From: Petunia secreta
Taxonomy: Eukaryota; Streptophyta; Magnoliopsida; Solanales; Solanaceae
Direction: 5' to 3'
Assembly (NCBI GenBank): GCA_029990175.1
Contig: JARKIP010000010.1
Span: 39,922,001-39,986,000, forward strand
DNA: 64,000 nt
The position numbers and the translations under genes were made by a program. Every line of letters starts with the position of its first letter. The stretch's first letter is position 1. Under the pieces are notes generated by a model. It searched no databases. It saw only the letters and a program-made list of their open reading frames with translations, and was not told the origin of the DNA. Below are positions 22,025-35,445 of this stretch, piece by piece.

Positions 22025-22813
22025 TGTAGACAAATAAATTTTATTGGATTTAAATCCATAAAGCAATTTGGCTATATGTTAAATTCAAGATATATTGGTC
22101 CAAATAAATTAAATGGTCTAGTATAATTGGATTGGATTAGCAAATAAAAGCCCAAGTTCATTGGGCCACAGATGATAAGCCCACTTTATTAGCCCAAATA
22201 TAAATCCTAAAGACCACAGCCAGTGCCACGTGTCAAGTGACGTGGCGCCAAGTCAAATAAAAGAGCCAATAGGATCCTTCCAAATGCCAAATGACATGGC
22301 AATATAAGTGAATTCCAAAAGGCCAATAAACATGCGCCACGTGAACAAGTGACATGTTCTGGCCAATCAAATACGGGCTTGTCACTACTTAAATCTGATT
22401 GGCCGGTCTACGGGCCAAGGCCCCTTAGGTCTTGTTGGAGCCCACTCCATTCCATATCTATATAAAGGGATCAAACCTCTCATTTGAGGGGATGAGAAAT
22501 CAAGAGCAAGAAGAATTCATAACAAGAAGCAACAAAAAGCTCGTGGATCAAACACTACAAGTTTCTTAAAAGCTGCAAGGAATTTATACAAGTTCTAAGG
22601 ATTCAAGCATTAAAAGGAAGATTCAAGTATTAAAAGGAAGATTCAAGATCAAGCTCAAAAGTCATTGGATCATTACTTAAAACTTGTATTTAAAAAGGCG
22701 AATCAGAGGAATTATAGAGATTGTACTACTCATATATTGAAATCAAATACTACACTTGTTACAATATTTTCCTGTCTTGATATTAATTTCTTGACGCGAA
22801 TTTACTTGTTACA
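22025..22813 (+). repeat. 5' LTR of the Ty3 element
   Basis: This 789-bp direct repeat has TG...CA ends. A promoter-like TATATAAAG lies near 22,459. Immediately downstream, TTTTGGCATGCCC at about 22,815 is the probable primer-binding region (a TGG start, as tRNA 3' ends require). I cannot name the tRNA. Confidence 0.9.
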
Positions 22814-22895
22814 AATTTTGGCATGCCCAGTAGGACCATCTCTACCTCTCATCTCAACTTTTCAAGTCACAAAAAAAAAAATCAACAACATTGAG

Positions 22896-25208
22896 ATGGC
22901 TTCAAAGAAAACCAACTCAAAATCTGTTGCTGCTGCGAAATCGGTTTGGCCTCACGATCTTGATGCCAAGTTCTCTTCTGAGGTTGAAAGTTACATGAAA
23001 GCTGCTAAAGGAAGATTTGGACCAGTTACAAGGAACAAAGTAAATTTTCTAGGACAACAAGCACGCCAAGTGCCGTCCGCATCAACTGCAATTTTCGGTT
23101 CTTCATCTTCGAAAGGAGCTAGATCCTGTACTGATGGATTGGAGGAAGGAAGCAACATTGCTGAAATCGTTGAAAGAACTTTAGCTCGGCTTAGCATTTC
23201 TAGATCAAAGAAGAAAACCATGAAAGGAGGCAACGACGATTCGAGTGCTGGATCATCCTCAACCACATCGCCAGACATAGGCAAGTCAAGGATTAATCTG
23301 TGGGAAAATTCATGTTACTCTCTATCACTCCAACAACCGTGCAAGCGATGGGGACTAATACTTTAACGGTGAAGGAACAACTTGCAAACTTGACAAAGGC
23401 GATTGATGGCTTAACAAACTATGTCAAGGATCAAGACGCTCGCATCCACAAGATGGAAAGCATGATGGAGGGAGAATCTAGCCATGCGCCAGGGAAGTGT
23501 CCAGAAGTACAAGAGATGATTAATACTCCAGCGAAGCAAGCAACACCTGCTAAGGAAATCCAAAGTTTCCGCTGATGGAGTGATTCTAATTAATCAGCTA
23601 AAGGAGATTATTATGGGGACGATTAAGGAAAAGTACGAGGTTGCCTCCAAGTCTTCTCTCGCATACGCGAAGCCGTACACTGTAAGGATTGATAGCTTAA
23701 AGATGCCTGCTGGTTCTCAGCCCCCAAAATTCCAACAGTTTGACGGAAAGGGAAATCCAAAGCAACATGTGGCGCACTTCGTTGAAACATGCAACAATGC
23801 TGGAACATATGGAGATTATCTTGTCAAGCAGTTCGTTCGCTCACTTAAGGGAAATGCCTTTGATTGGTATACGGACCTTGAGTCTGGTTCCATTGATAGT
23901 TGGGAGGATCTGGATTACGAGTTTCTCAAACGCTTTTATAGCACAAGGCATACTGTGAGCATGATAGAGCTCACAAACACTCGCCAACGAAAAGAAGAAC
24001 TAGTTATTGATTTTATCAATCGATAGAGTAATGCAAGTCTTAATTGTAAAGATAGGCTAAGTGAAGCGTCGGGAATAGAGATGTGCATTCAAGGCATGCA
24101 TTAGGGGCTTCGCTACATCCTGCAAGGAATAAAGCCTAGGACTTTTGAAGAGTTGGCCACACGCGCTCATGATATGGAGTTAAGCATTGCTTCCAATGGA
24201 AGTGAAGGACCGCCTGTCTATAAGTCTCGCAGAGGAAAAGACAAGCAAGAAGTCACGAAATGGAGCAAGCTGGCGCCCAAGGCTGAAAATAAAGAATCTA
24301 TGAACGTTGATACTGCACCTTTGAAGTTTACCACAAAGGTAAGCAAGAAGCAAAGTGTGAAGACGACTTCATTTAAGGACAAGCCAAGTCGGAAGTTGAC
24401 TTTAAAAGAGATGCAAGAAAGAGAATATCCATTCCTAGATTCTGATGTTCCTGCAATTTTTGATGAACTTCTGGAGTTAAAGTTCATTGAGCTGCCATAG
24501 ATGAAGCGGCCCAATGAAGCTGGAAAGACGGATGATCCAAATTATTGCAAGTATCATCGACTTGTGGGGCACTCGCTCGAGAAATGTTTCGTCTTCAATG
24601 ACAAAATAATGGAATTGGCCAATAAAGGGAAGATTGTACTGCAAGATGAAAAGGAAGAGGCAAACCAGGTTTCCATCATCTTTGACTCGCACGACCCTGT
24701 GGTGATCTGTAACTTCGTTGAAGGATTTGAAGAGAACGACGTCATGATCAAGTTTGGCGACTTCGAACCTATCTTAATAAATCAATCGCTACAACTCGCC
24801 AAACTAAATGTGCAGAGCTTGGAGCAAGCATCATCGGAAGAAAGTGAAGCTCAAACTGATCAAGGAGATGATGAAGGTTGGATACTAGTGACTCGGCATA
24901 GACGTTACAAAACGAAGTTGCAAAATAAATCAGCTGAGCAACCAATAAGGCAAAAGGTGGTGAAAAAGGCAAGAAAGAAAAACGCCTTTCGACGTCCACA
25001 AAAGGCAAGGGTAGAGGTTTACCACTATCAAAAACCGCACCATCCAGTTACTCTGGAAGAGTTCTTTCCAAGTTGGTTTCACAAGGAGATTCATAAGGGT
25101 GATATTAAGGCTTCATGTCGTAATGCTGATAAAGAAGAAGAGAAGAGTGGAACATCAGAGTTGTTGTCACCAACACAATCAGAAAAGCTCATTGAGTCTA
25201 TCTCCTAA
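22896..25208 (+). pseudogene. gag of the Ty3 element, decayed
   Basis: The likely start is 22,896 (MASKKTNSKS). A Ser-rich N-terminal part, a coiled coil (LANLTKAIDGLTNYVKDQD), and the retrotransposon gag core (KFQQFDGKGNPKQHVAHFVE, NAFDWYTDLE, DLDYEFLKRFYS) follow in order. A segment with CKYHRLVGHSLEKC near 24,547 resembles the zinc-knuckle-like site of this group. Frame changes or stops occur near 23,365, 23,575, 24,025, 24,120 and 24,500. Confidence 0.8.
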
Positions 25209-28200
25209 GAAGCGAATACTTGTGAAGCAAAGATCACCTTCACAAATGATGACATTCTACTTGGGGAGACTTCTCATAATCGTCCCTTATTCGTGGTTGG
25301 CTATGTTAATGAGCAAAGAGTGAATCGAATCTTGATTGATGGAGGATCTGGAGTCAACATCTTGCCTATCCGCACACTGAAGGAACTTGGCATCTCTACT
25401 GAATAACTAACGCAAAGTCGCTTGTTGATTCAAGGATTCTACCAAGGGGGGCAAAGGGCTATAGGTGCCTTCAAAATGGATCTCACCATTGGAGAGATTA
25501 CTTCAAGTGCATGGATGCATGTGATCGACGCAAGAACTTCATATAATATCTTGCTTGGTAGGCCTTGGATACACGAGAACAAAGTGGTTCCATCTACTTA
25601 CCACCAATGCCTAAAATATCATGAGGGTGGAGTCAAAAAGACGGTCATTGCTGATGACAAGTCATTTACTACAGTAGAGGCACACTTCGCCAATGCAAAA
25701 ATTCTACTTGAAGAATGTCGTGGGGGGAGTAAAAGCCGATAATAAAGCAACAACCAAAGATGTCGAGCTTGCAGCTAAAAGGACTGAGGTGGCAGCTGGT
25801 AAAGCAAAAGTTGTAGCTGATAGAGGTCAAGTTCTCTTTAATCAAAGTAACGTACACAAGACAAATGTTGCAGCTTCGAGCAAGAAAATAAGTCCTACAC
25901 TTCGCTACGTTCCAAAATTGAAGAAAGAAGAAAGCCAGTCTTCTAATCTTCAAAGTAATCAACTCAAGGGATTAACTCTCCCCGTCAAGCGAATTGATGC
26001 GATGAAGCTGACCTCGAAGTTACTTGGTAGTTTTGTGGCTAAAAATCCGCCGCTGAATAAAGAACTCCCTACGAAGCGCACAAATGAGGGATTTGATCCG
26101 AATGCTTACAAGTTGTTTACAAAGGCCGAATATGACCCCCAATGAATCATCTACACTAGGGAAGCTCTTACCTGAAGGTACCATGAAGAAATCACACGAA
26201 GGCTTGGGTTATGAGAAACATCCACTGGTTCGTATCTCTATAATAAGGGCAAGCAACAACTACATCACTGCTGAAGACGACTCTGAGTCTTCGAGCAAGA
26301 GGTCTTCCGTATTTGATCGGCTGGGAGAACCATCTCCAAGAACTTCTGTATTTGATCGGCTGGGAGAAACATCTCCAAGAACTTCTGTCTTTGATCGGTT
26401 CGGAAAACCATCTTCAAGAACTTTTGTCTTTGATAGGTTTGGACCATTGAATAAGAAAAACAAGCCTCTGAGAAAATCCAAAAGTGTGAAGGTGCATGCC
26501 CCTTCTAATTATGGTCAAAGTCTTATCCCTTCAAGAATGATGCGCGAAGAAAAATTGAGAGTCTCACGTGTAGATGTGTTAAAGGCCAAGACTCACATTA
26601 TAGTCCACATGAAGGAGCGTGATGAAGATGAAGAAATCATGGAATCTTCTTATCACATCATTGCACAAGAAGAGGAAAATGATTTATCTCCAAATAGGAT
26701 TGTAAGTGAGGTAGATGATATTTCTGGTTGTCACCACATATCTTTCAACAATGACGATCCTCATGAAGAAGAAGATGCTACAGATGCTCCACCAGAACTA
26801 GAAGAAGGTGTGAAGGCAACAATTGATGCATTGAAAGAGAACAACCTTGGCATGAATGAAGATCCAAGGCCTATGTATATTAGTGCTCTGCTAGCAGTGG
26901 ATGAAGAAGGTGCTTATGTAGATCTACTAAAAAAGTACAAGGATTTCTTCGCTTGGAGTTACAAAGAGATGCCTAGCTTAGACCCGAAAGTGGCGGTTCA
27001 TCATTTGGCAGTCAAGAGTGGTACTCGTCTTGTAAAACAAGCCCAACGTCACTTTAGGCCAGATTTGGTCCCCTTGATTGAAGTGGAAGTCAACAAACTC
27101 ATCGAGGCTGGTTTTATCCGTGAAGTCAAGTACCCTATATGGATCTCATGCATAGTGCCTGTAAGGAAGAAGAATGGTCAAATTCGAGTTTGTGTTGATT
27201 TTAGGGATCTCAATAATGCATGTCCTAAAGATGAGTTCCCGCTTCATATTCCAGAACTTATGATTGATGCCACTACTGGTTACGAGGCTATGTCTTTCAT
27301 GGATGGCTCCTCTGGCTATAATCAAATTCGCATGTCACCTAAGGATGAAGAATTCACAGGATTCCGAACACCTAAGTGTATTTATTGTTACAAGGTGATG
27401 CCGTTTGGTTTGAAAAACCCTGGTGCAACTTACCAAAGGGCCATGCAAAATATCTTTGACAACTTGCTTCACAAGAATGTAGAGTGCTATGTTGATGACT
27501 TAATGGTAAAATCCAAGAGAAGAGAGGACCATTTGCGTGACTTGAGAATGGTGTATGAATTGCTGCGAAGGTACCAACTTCGAATGAACCCTTTGAAGTG
27601 TGCATTTGGAGTTACTTCAGGGAAATTCCTCAGTTTTATTGTTCGACATCGAGGCATTGAAATTGATCAAGCAAAAGTAGATGCAGTTTTAAAGATGCCT
27701 GAACCCAAAAATATCCATGAATTGAAAAGTCTGCAAGGAAAGTTGGCCTACCTTAAGAGATTCATCTCAAATCTAGCTGGGAGGTGTCAGCCGTTCAGCC
27801 GTCTCATGAAAAAGGGCACTCCTTTTGAATGGGATCAAGCCGGCAGCAATGCCTTCGAGAGCATCAAATCCTATTTGATGAAGCCTCCTGTTTTGGCAGC
27901 TCCAATCCCTGGAAAGTCGTTGATATTATATATTGCGGCACAAGAAAAATCAGTTGGGGCACTTTTGGCTCAAGAAAATAGTGAAGAAAAAGAAAATTCA
28001 CTTTACTATTTGAGTAGAATGATGACGCCAAATGAGTTGAAGTACTCGCCAATTGAAAAGTTGTGTTTGGAACTAGTCTTCTCCATTCAAAAGATGAAAC
28101 TTTACTTTCAAGCTCATGTTGTACGGCTGGTTTCTCAAGCAAATCCTATCAAGTTCGTAATGTCAAAATCAGTCCTCAGCGATCGATTAGAGAGATGGTA

Positions 28201-30111
28201 TCTCCAGTTTCAACAATTTGATATCATATATATCCCTCAAAAGGCGGTCAAAGGACAAACACTGGCAGATTTTCTGGCAGATCACCCGATACCTGATGGT
28301 TGGGAGCTAACCGATGAGTTACCTGATGAAGATGCAATGTTCGTCGAAGTTCAACCGTCATGGAAGATGTACTTTGATGGTGCTGCACATCGCGATGGAG
28401 CTGGTGCTGGAGTAGTTTTGTAACTCCCCAAGGAGGGGTATTGCCATATTCTTTCACCTTAACTCAACATTGCTCCAATAATGTCGATGAGTACCAAGCA
28501 CTCATACTTGGGCTCGAAATGGCCGTCGACATGAAGCAATTACAGTTGCAAGTCTATGGGGACTCTAAGTTGGCGATTAATCAACTTTTAGGTAGTTATG
28601 AAGTAAAGAAACCTGAGTTGCGTCTGTACCACGACTATGCACAGAAATTGATAGGATGGCTTGGTGATGTAACTCTTCAGCATGTGCCGAGAGGAAAAAA
28701 TAAGAAAGCTGATACCTTGGCTGCTCTAGCTTCAACACTTACCCTGGTTGATCAGACGAAAGTTACTATCTGCCGAAAATGTGTAGTGCCACCTTTAGAT
28801 AATGGCGAGGTTGAAAATGAATGACGTCCAACATCTTGTTGCTGTTTCTGAAGTCGATGAGGAAGACTGGCGGCAACCTATCATTAACTACTTAAGCTAT
28901 GGGATACTGCCAGACAATCCAAGAAGGAGAACTAAAATTCGTCGCCGAGCTCCGCGCTTCCTTCACTAGAAGGATACTCTATATAGACGATCATTTGAAG
29001 GAGTTCTCCTGCGATGTTTAGGAGACGATGAAACACTTCAAGCTATGCAAGAGGCACATAATGGAGTATGTGGATCACATAAATCTAGGCCGAAACTCCA
29101 CTTCCACATAAAAAGGATGGGATATTATTGGCCGACGATGGTAAAGGATTTCTTGGACTATGCTTGAAGATGCAAAGCTTGCCAGCTGCATGCAAACTTT
29201 ATACATCAACCACCGAAAGTGTTACACCCGACCGTCGCATCTTGGCTATTTGACGCTTGGGGTTAGACATTGTCGGACCATTGCCGAAGTCTTCTGAAGG
29301 ATACTTGTTCATTTTAGCTGCAACTGATTACTTCTCAAAATGGGCAGAAGCTGTCGCTCTTAAGGAAGTGAAGAAGGAGAAGGTTGCAAACTTCATTCGA
29401 GTAAACATCATCTACCGCTTTGGTATTCCTCGTAATATAACAACGGATAATGGCAAGTCATTCGACAATAGGTTGATGAATAGTATTTGTGATCTCTTTG
29501 GCTTCAAACAGCGTAAGTCTTCTATGTACAATGCTGTCGCTAATGGTCTAACTGAAGCATTCAACAAAACTTTGTGCAACCTGCTGAGTAAAGTTGTCTC
29601 CAAGTCCAAGCGAGATTGGCATAATAGGATGGAAGAAGCTTTATGGGCATATAGGATGACTCACCGTACGCCAACGCAGGCAACTCCTTACTCACTCGTT
29701 TATAGGGTTGAAGCAGTCCTACCACTAGAGCGTCAAATACCATCGCTGCGACTTGCTATCCAAGAAGGGCTCACTGATGAAGAAAATGCTCGCTTGCGCC
29801 TTGAAGAGTTGCAGGCTCTTGATGAAAAAAGACTTGAAGCTCAGCAAAGTCTCGAATGTTACCAAGCTCGGTTATCTCGTGCCTTCAATAAAAAGGTTCG
29901 CCAAAGGTCTTTCCAAGTTGGTGATCAAGTTCTTGCATTAAGAAGACCCATCATCACCTCCCACAAATCTGGGGGCAAGTTCACTGCAAAATGGGATGGG
30001 CCGTATGTTATGCAAGAAGCCTATTCAAGTGGTGCTTATAAGCTTGTTGATGCTAAAGGAAAAAGAATCGGTCCCATTAATGGGAAATTTTTGAAGAAGT
30101 ACTATCCTTGA
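25209..30111 (+). pseudogene. pol of the Ty3 element (PR-RT-RH-aRH-INT), decayed
   Basis: The protease site ILIDGGSGVNILP is near 25,330. A 779-codon open stretch (26,084-28,423) holds reverse transcriptase, with FRDLNNACPKDEF, MPFGLKNPGATYQRAM and YVDDLMVKS (27,488-27,514), plus RNase H. A second RNase H begins at MYFDGAAH (about 28,369) and continues after a one-base frameshift near 28,418 with DEYQAL, YGDSKLA and KKADTLA. Integrase (open at 29,257-30,111) shows GLDIVGP, TTDNGKSF and LTEAFNKTL as the D, D and E regions. Its zinc-binding N-terminus upstream is interrupted by stops. N-terminal to RT are tandem SVFDRLGEPSPRT-type repeats (26,305-26,445). Confidence 0.88.
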
Positions 30112-31160
30112 AGAAGATCGCTCCTTGACGTACGAGCATAAACTGCAAGTTACTCCTGGCCCACAAGAGTATAAACTGTGCACGGCACCCAAAAAAAAAA
30201 AGTCCGCTAGGGTGAAAACCTCGAAAGAGACGGCCTAGGCAAAAGTTAGGACACAAAAAAAAAAGTCTGCTAGGTTGAAAACCTCGAAAGAAGCGGCCTA
30301 GGCAAAAGTTAGGACACAAAAAAAAATCACCTGTACCGAACTACGTAATTACTTGATCCTCTTCACCGAGATACGTAGGCAGCTTAGAGTTTTATTCTAA
30401 GTTCAGTTGCATAAAATAAAAATGGCGGGTTTGGCACGATGCGAAAAAAGAGAAGTAGGAGAGTGCTTTCTTTCTCTTTCTCCACAACTCTACTTTAATA
30501 CAAAGATTTTGTTATCGAAACTTGCAACCCCAAGGAAAAAGGCAGATATTTAGCAGCTCGTTTTAAATTGTGAAATTAAGTGCCAAAGAATTCTTCAAAG
30601 GAAAATTCTATACAGACTTGAGTTAGGAACTATAGTTGTGTGTGGAATATGATAAATTCCTCCGGGTGATCAAAATGATTGCAATTTGAGTACGTCTTGC
30701 CAATAAAGTTGAAAATCTGGACGTGGTAAAGTTTAAAGATTGATTTTTAAAAAAAAATATTCATCTAGAGCAATTCTGAAGCTATTTGGTTCCAAATTTT
30801 ACAAATATTTTGGTGAAGTCGCGCTAGTCTGTGAGCCAGAACGTGACAGAATTTAAAGATTGAATTTAACAATTTACCTAGAGCCATTCTGAAGTTATTT
30901 GTTTCCAAATTTTGGATATGTTTTAGGATTTGGAGTTTAGTTTCTGGAAAGTTAAATTTTCCTTGATTTGGATATCCAAGCAAAAAGATATGAATTTTCT
31001 TCTACAAGTGCGTTGTGCTGTAAAATGCAGTGTCAAAATTAAAGACGCACCGAACGGGGCACAATATAAGCCAAAGCACTAAGAGAAACTTTATTAATGG
31101 TGGAATCCACTACCCGATCAGGTGCAAGAAATAAAGAAGAAAAACAAGACAATATATATA
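30112..31160. other. Ty3 element spacer after integrase
   Basis: There is no gene. A ~70-bp unit (AAGTCYGCTAGGKTGAAAAC, then CTCGAAAGA and GGCCTAGGCAAAAGTTAGG) is repeated twice at 30,200-30,318. A second loose duplication contains TAGAGCMATTCTGAAG at about 30,766 and 30,880. Confidence 0.6.
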
Positions 31161-31169
31161 GCCTAATCC

Positions 31170-34100
31170 AAACATAACTTGTAATTGAGCAAGTCTTAAC
31201 GGCTGAAACCTTCAATTGTATCTCCTCAAGCTCTTTCTTGGCAGCTTTGATAATGGCTGCAAGATCCTTCTTCTCTTATTGCAGCTTCTTCAATTTAGCC
31301 TTGGTGGTCCTTAGCAGCTCTTGTTTTGAAGAAATTAGCTCAGCCTTCTCTGTTTCTTCTAACTGGAATGATTAAAGACGCTCATTGGCTTTTGAAAGTA
31401 GTTCCAGCTTTCTAGCTTCACTCGTCTTGTCAGCCAAATTGGATCGTTTGTTGGTCATACGAAGTAGCGAGCTCGAAGAGGGAATCCATCAAGTCCTTCA
31501 AAGGTGAAAAATCGGTAATTTTTTATCCTTGCATCTCCTAAAAAATGGCCTCGAATTCTTCCCTAAGCTCCGGAATAGCCTCTAACTCAATTTTAGAAAG
31601 CTTTCCGCATATGTCTTCCCAAAGGCCGGAAACTAACATCTTCTTGTGTTTAAAAACGGCACTTTTTCCTTCAAACATAGAAACGACGTCATTTAGCATG
31701 CGAGGGGTCTCTTTTAAAGTAGAAGACGACTTTGCTAAGCCTTTGTCGTGGTGAACGGAGGATACTTCTTGCTCCTGCTCGATATCATTATGCTGCAAGC
31801 TAAAAAAAAGAGTTTAATTAAGAGTAAGTAAATAAAAAGGGGGCATCAACCTAGTCAGCCGTCCATGATAATAAAATGAGGAGTTTAAGAGCGTCACCAT
31901 GCAAGCCGTCAATGTCTTTTCAGAACTATCAACGCTGCGAACCTCAACTTCCTGCGCAAGCTTTTCGATTGAGGTTTCTTTTTGGAGATGTTCCTTTGAT
32001 GGTACTTTCTTGCGTTTCCAGCAACGATCTTCATTAGTGCTCCCATTGTTGTCTTGCGAAAGATGCTATTTAGAAGAATTGAAAATTCTATTATGACCGT
32101 TCAATAAGGGTGTCCTATTGTCATCTTGAAAATCTTGAACATGGATTGTCTCAGTAGGCACCTCCGCAGGCGGTTTAAGTCTCTTGACCTTACCTTTGCT
32201 TGGTTTGGATGGTTTGACCTTCACATCATGGGGGTCGTCAACCATAACAGCTCCCTCATAATCGTTCAATAAAGGAGTTTCATTGTCACCTTGAGGATTT
32301 TGAACGTGAATCGCCTCTCTAGGTTCCTCCGCAGACGGTTTAAGTCTCTTGACCTTAACTTTGCCTTGTTTAGATGGTTTGACCTTCACAGCATGGGGTT
32401 CGTCAACCATAGCAATTTCATCATAATCGTTCAATAAGGGTGTTTTATTGTCGCCTTGGGAATTTTGAGCATGAATCACCTCGCTAGGTTCCTCTGTAGG
32501 CGGTTTAAGTCTCTTAACCTTACCTTTGCTTTGTTTGGATGGTTTGACCTTCACAACATGGGGCTTGTCAACCAAAACAACCTCATCATGATCATTCAAC
32601 AAAGAGGTTGCATTATCACCTTGAGAATTTTGAACATGGATTTCCTCACTAGGTATCTTCGTCGACATTTTAAGTCCCTTGCCCTTACTTTTACTTTGTT
32701 TGGTTGGTTTGACCTTTGCAGCAACGGGCTCGTCAACTGCAGCAACATCTTCACCATTCTCTTGGTGCATATTTGTGGCAGGCCTAACAACATTCACTAA
32801 TGACTGAATATGATCCTCAAGGATGCTCCCATGTACTTTGTTCCACCAAGACTTGTAGCCAGGCGAGCAAGAATTCTTTATTATAGATCTGAAAGGGGGA
32901 AATGTCGCCTTTACCATAGAGTAGGCTAACACACAAACCCGTGCAAATCGGAGCCCGTCATCCAATGATGCTTCACGAAAATCTAGCTCTAAACAAGCAG
33001 GGACGTCTTGGTAAAAGCCTAACTGGCGGCTGAAACGATGTGGACTATAAGGCTCAATGATAAAAGTGGCCCCATCTCTCAAGAGGAGGTAGTTCGAGCG
33101 AAGACTCATAAAAAAGTTTGTCTCGGACTCTGGTGCAGTGCCATTGTCAAGATAATCGTAGGGCATCTCTCTCTTTGGCGTCGTCGCAGTCCAAACAAAG
33201 CTCTCTCCGCTGTGTACACGCTTCCTTGCCTCTTCCTCTCTAGCTCCCCCTCCAGAATACGCAACCATTAGTGGACCAACTGGCCTTTCCTCTAAAGGGT
33301 AATGTGTCTTGAAATAACATGCTAGCCAACCATAAACATAATGGACTGGAAAGTACACCCTGTAAAAGGTCAAGCTTTGAGCAATTCGAAATTCTATTTA
33401 AACCCCTATAGATGGATGCCAGAACAGGCACAACAAGGCTAAACTTTTGCCCACGAGCTAGCAGGCTTGCAATCTTGAAAGTCTCGGGGCGAATGAAGTC
33501 GCCTTCTTTTGGGAGGACGAAAGCACATAACCAACATGATAGGAAAGCAACAAGGTAAGTGTCATCCTTCGTGTAGCCTGTGATACCAAGTTTGTAAAAC
33601 AAAGCCTCTTCTACATTCGACCAAGCAACCGCCTTGACGATGACTCCTTTAGGATTATATGTAAATTTAGGACGACCTCGAGTTGACTTCTTTTCTTCCC
33701 TCTCTGGAGGCTGCTCATATGTCACGACCCTTTTGCACCAAAACTCTATCCATCTTCTCAAAGAGACATTTGGGTTATTTTCCTCTCGAAGCCGATGAAA
33801 TGCGTCAAATAAATACTCGCAGCTTTGTGGGAGAAACCTTTTATTATTGTCAAGATTGCCGCTGAGTTCTCGAGCATTTGGAACAACTTCTTCGTAAGGA
33901 GACCCCGCAATAGGTAGACCACCGATCATGCATACATCCCAAAGGGACATAGATAACTCTCTAACTGAGGTGAGCAGCCTGTTTGTGATAGGACACCAGC
34001 CCTCACAAAAGGCTTTCATGAGGTTAGTGCTGCAATCATAGGTGAACAACGAAGCAAAAACGGCATCATAAATCCTAGTGGCTCTCAAGGTCTGCTCGGT

Positions 34101-34475
34101 CCTGCTAAGGATGTCTTCAACCCACTCCCAGTAGCCGCGGATATAGTGAAATTCGCCACCAAATGTCATGGTATCACCCCAATGGACTTCTTTATTTATG
34201 ATCCGCCTTCCAAGACAGGGGAGTGAACTTGCAATATTCGTGACTTTGTGAGTTGCAGAAAGAAGGCTCATCATCTTAGAGGTACGGCTAGTTTGCTCGT
34301 AAGTCCAAGTTGCCAAATTATATGAATTTTTCAAGAATGGACATGTTGAAGAAGCGTATAAACCACTTATTGGCATGTCAACTAATAGCCTTGTCTCTGC
34401 CTTGCTATCCTTGTGATCCGAAATTACAAGATTCTTGCGTGTGGAGGAAGAGTTTGAATCTCTGAAGTAAACCAT
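31170..34475 (-). pseudogene. Antisense plant mobile domain (PMD) gene carried in the Ty3 element
   Basis: Reading from 34,475, a 411-codon open frame shows PMD (aminotransferase-like, PF10536) hallmarks: RGYWEWVEDILSR, DAVFASLFTYD, LWDVCMIGGLPIAGSPYEEV, then WSNVEEALFYKLGITG and ASIYRGLNRIS. Frame shifts between about 33,370 and 33,430, and the domain continues (HYVYGWLACYFKTHYP, LRDGATFIIEPYSPHRFSRQ) to about 32,790. A Lys-rich tail of four 55-aa repeats follows. An in-frame TAG near 32,068 and further coiled-coil pieces (about 31,900-32,065, 31,538-31,798, 31,170-31,400) extend it. PMD proteins (MAIN/MAIL1 relatives) are known both as host genes and in transposons. Antisense extra ORFs before the 3' LTR are known in Tat elements. 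Confidence 0.82.
32101..32760 (-). repeat. Four exact-period 165-bp (55-aa) repeats in the PMD gene
   Basis: The plus-strand marker TCAATAAGGG or a close variant occurs at 32,101, 32,266, 32,431 and 32,596, a constant period of 165 bp. Each unit encodes a variant of VKVKPSKQSKGKVKRLKPP followed by an acidic linker with HVQNSQGDN and PLLNDYD. The constant in-frame period despite substitutions suggests past selection for an open frame, or recent amplification. Confidence 0.9.
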
Positions 34476-34579
34476 GTTGAATCTGCAAAAGTAAAGTGAC
34501 TATGATTAGCACACAACTCGTAAAATAGAGACAATGGTCATGAGAAGAAACACGGTAAATTAAATCTTAAGCCCTCTTC

Positions 34580-35445
34580 TTGAACTTTTAAAAGCATTCA
34601 CTGTGGGTTTTAAAGGTGAACTTTTAGAGGTGTTCACTTGGGACTTTTAAGAGTTTCCTTCTAAAACTTTTAAAAGCTTCCATTGTGAATTTTAAAGATC
34701 TTCTTTGCGAACTTTTAAAGGTTTTCTCCTCGAACTCTTAAAGGCTTCCGTGATGAATTTTAAAGGGCATGGCCTTCATGCGAACTTTTAAAGGTGTCTA
34801 TCTCGAACTTTCAAGAGCTTCCTTGCTGAACTTCTAAAAGCTTCCATGATGAATTTTAAAAGACATTTGTCGCAAACTTTTAAAGGTGTCCATCTTGAAC
34901 TTTTAAGAGCTCCACTTTTAAAGGTGTCCATCTTGAACTTTTAAATGCTTCCATGGTGAATTTTAGAGGACTTCATCACGAACTTTTAAAGTTGTCCTCC
35001 TCGAACTTTTAAATGCTTCCATGGTGAATTTTAAAAAGCTTTCATCACGAACTTTTAAGAGCTTCCTCCTCGAACTTTTAAAAAGCTTCCATGGTGAATT
35101 TTTTTAAATAAATGCCTTCATCACGAACTTTTAAGAGCTTCCAAGATGAATTTTAAAGGTCTTCGCCGCGAGCTTTTAAAGGTGACCACCTCGAACTTTT
35201 AAGATCTTCCATGCCGAACTTTTAAAAGCTTCCACTATGGGTGTTAAAGGCTTTCATCTCTAACTTTTAAGTGCTTCACCTTAAACTTTTAAGAGCTTCC
35301 ATGTTGATATTTTAAAAGATTCCACTATGAGTTTTAAAGGCCTTCATCTCCGACTTCTAAAAGCTTCACCTCGAACTTTTAAGAGCTTCCACTTCAAACT
35401 TTTAAAGCTTCCATTGTAAATTTGAAAAGGCTTCCTCGCAAACTG
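34580..35445. repeat. Minisatellite with core GAACTTTTAAAAGCTTCC in the Ty3 3' region
   Basis: About 865 bp consist of more than 20 imperfect ~30-45-bp units around GAACTTTTAA(A/G)AGCTTCC, alternating with GTGAATTTTAAAGG and TTTTAAAGGTGTCC variants. TTTTAAA half-palindromes and AAGCTT recur throughout. Tat/Ogre elements are known to accumulate tandem repeats in this position. Confidence 0.85.

Noticed and set aside
26260..26481. Minus-strand ORFs antisense to the SVFDRLGEP repeats
   Set aside because: Produced by the tandem repeats in the Ty3 gag-pol. No independent support.
32456..32800. 114-aa plus-strand ORF with repeated FGWFDL motifs
   Set aside because: Antisense reading of the 165-bp repeats in the PMD gene.
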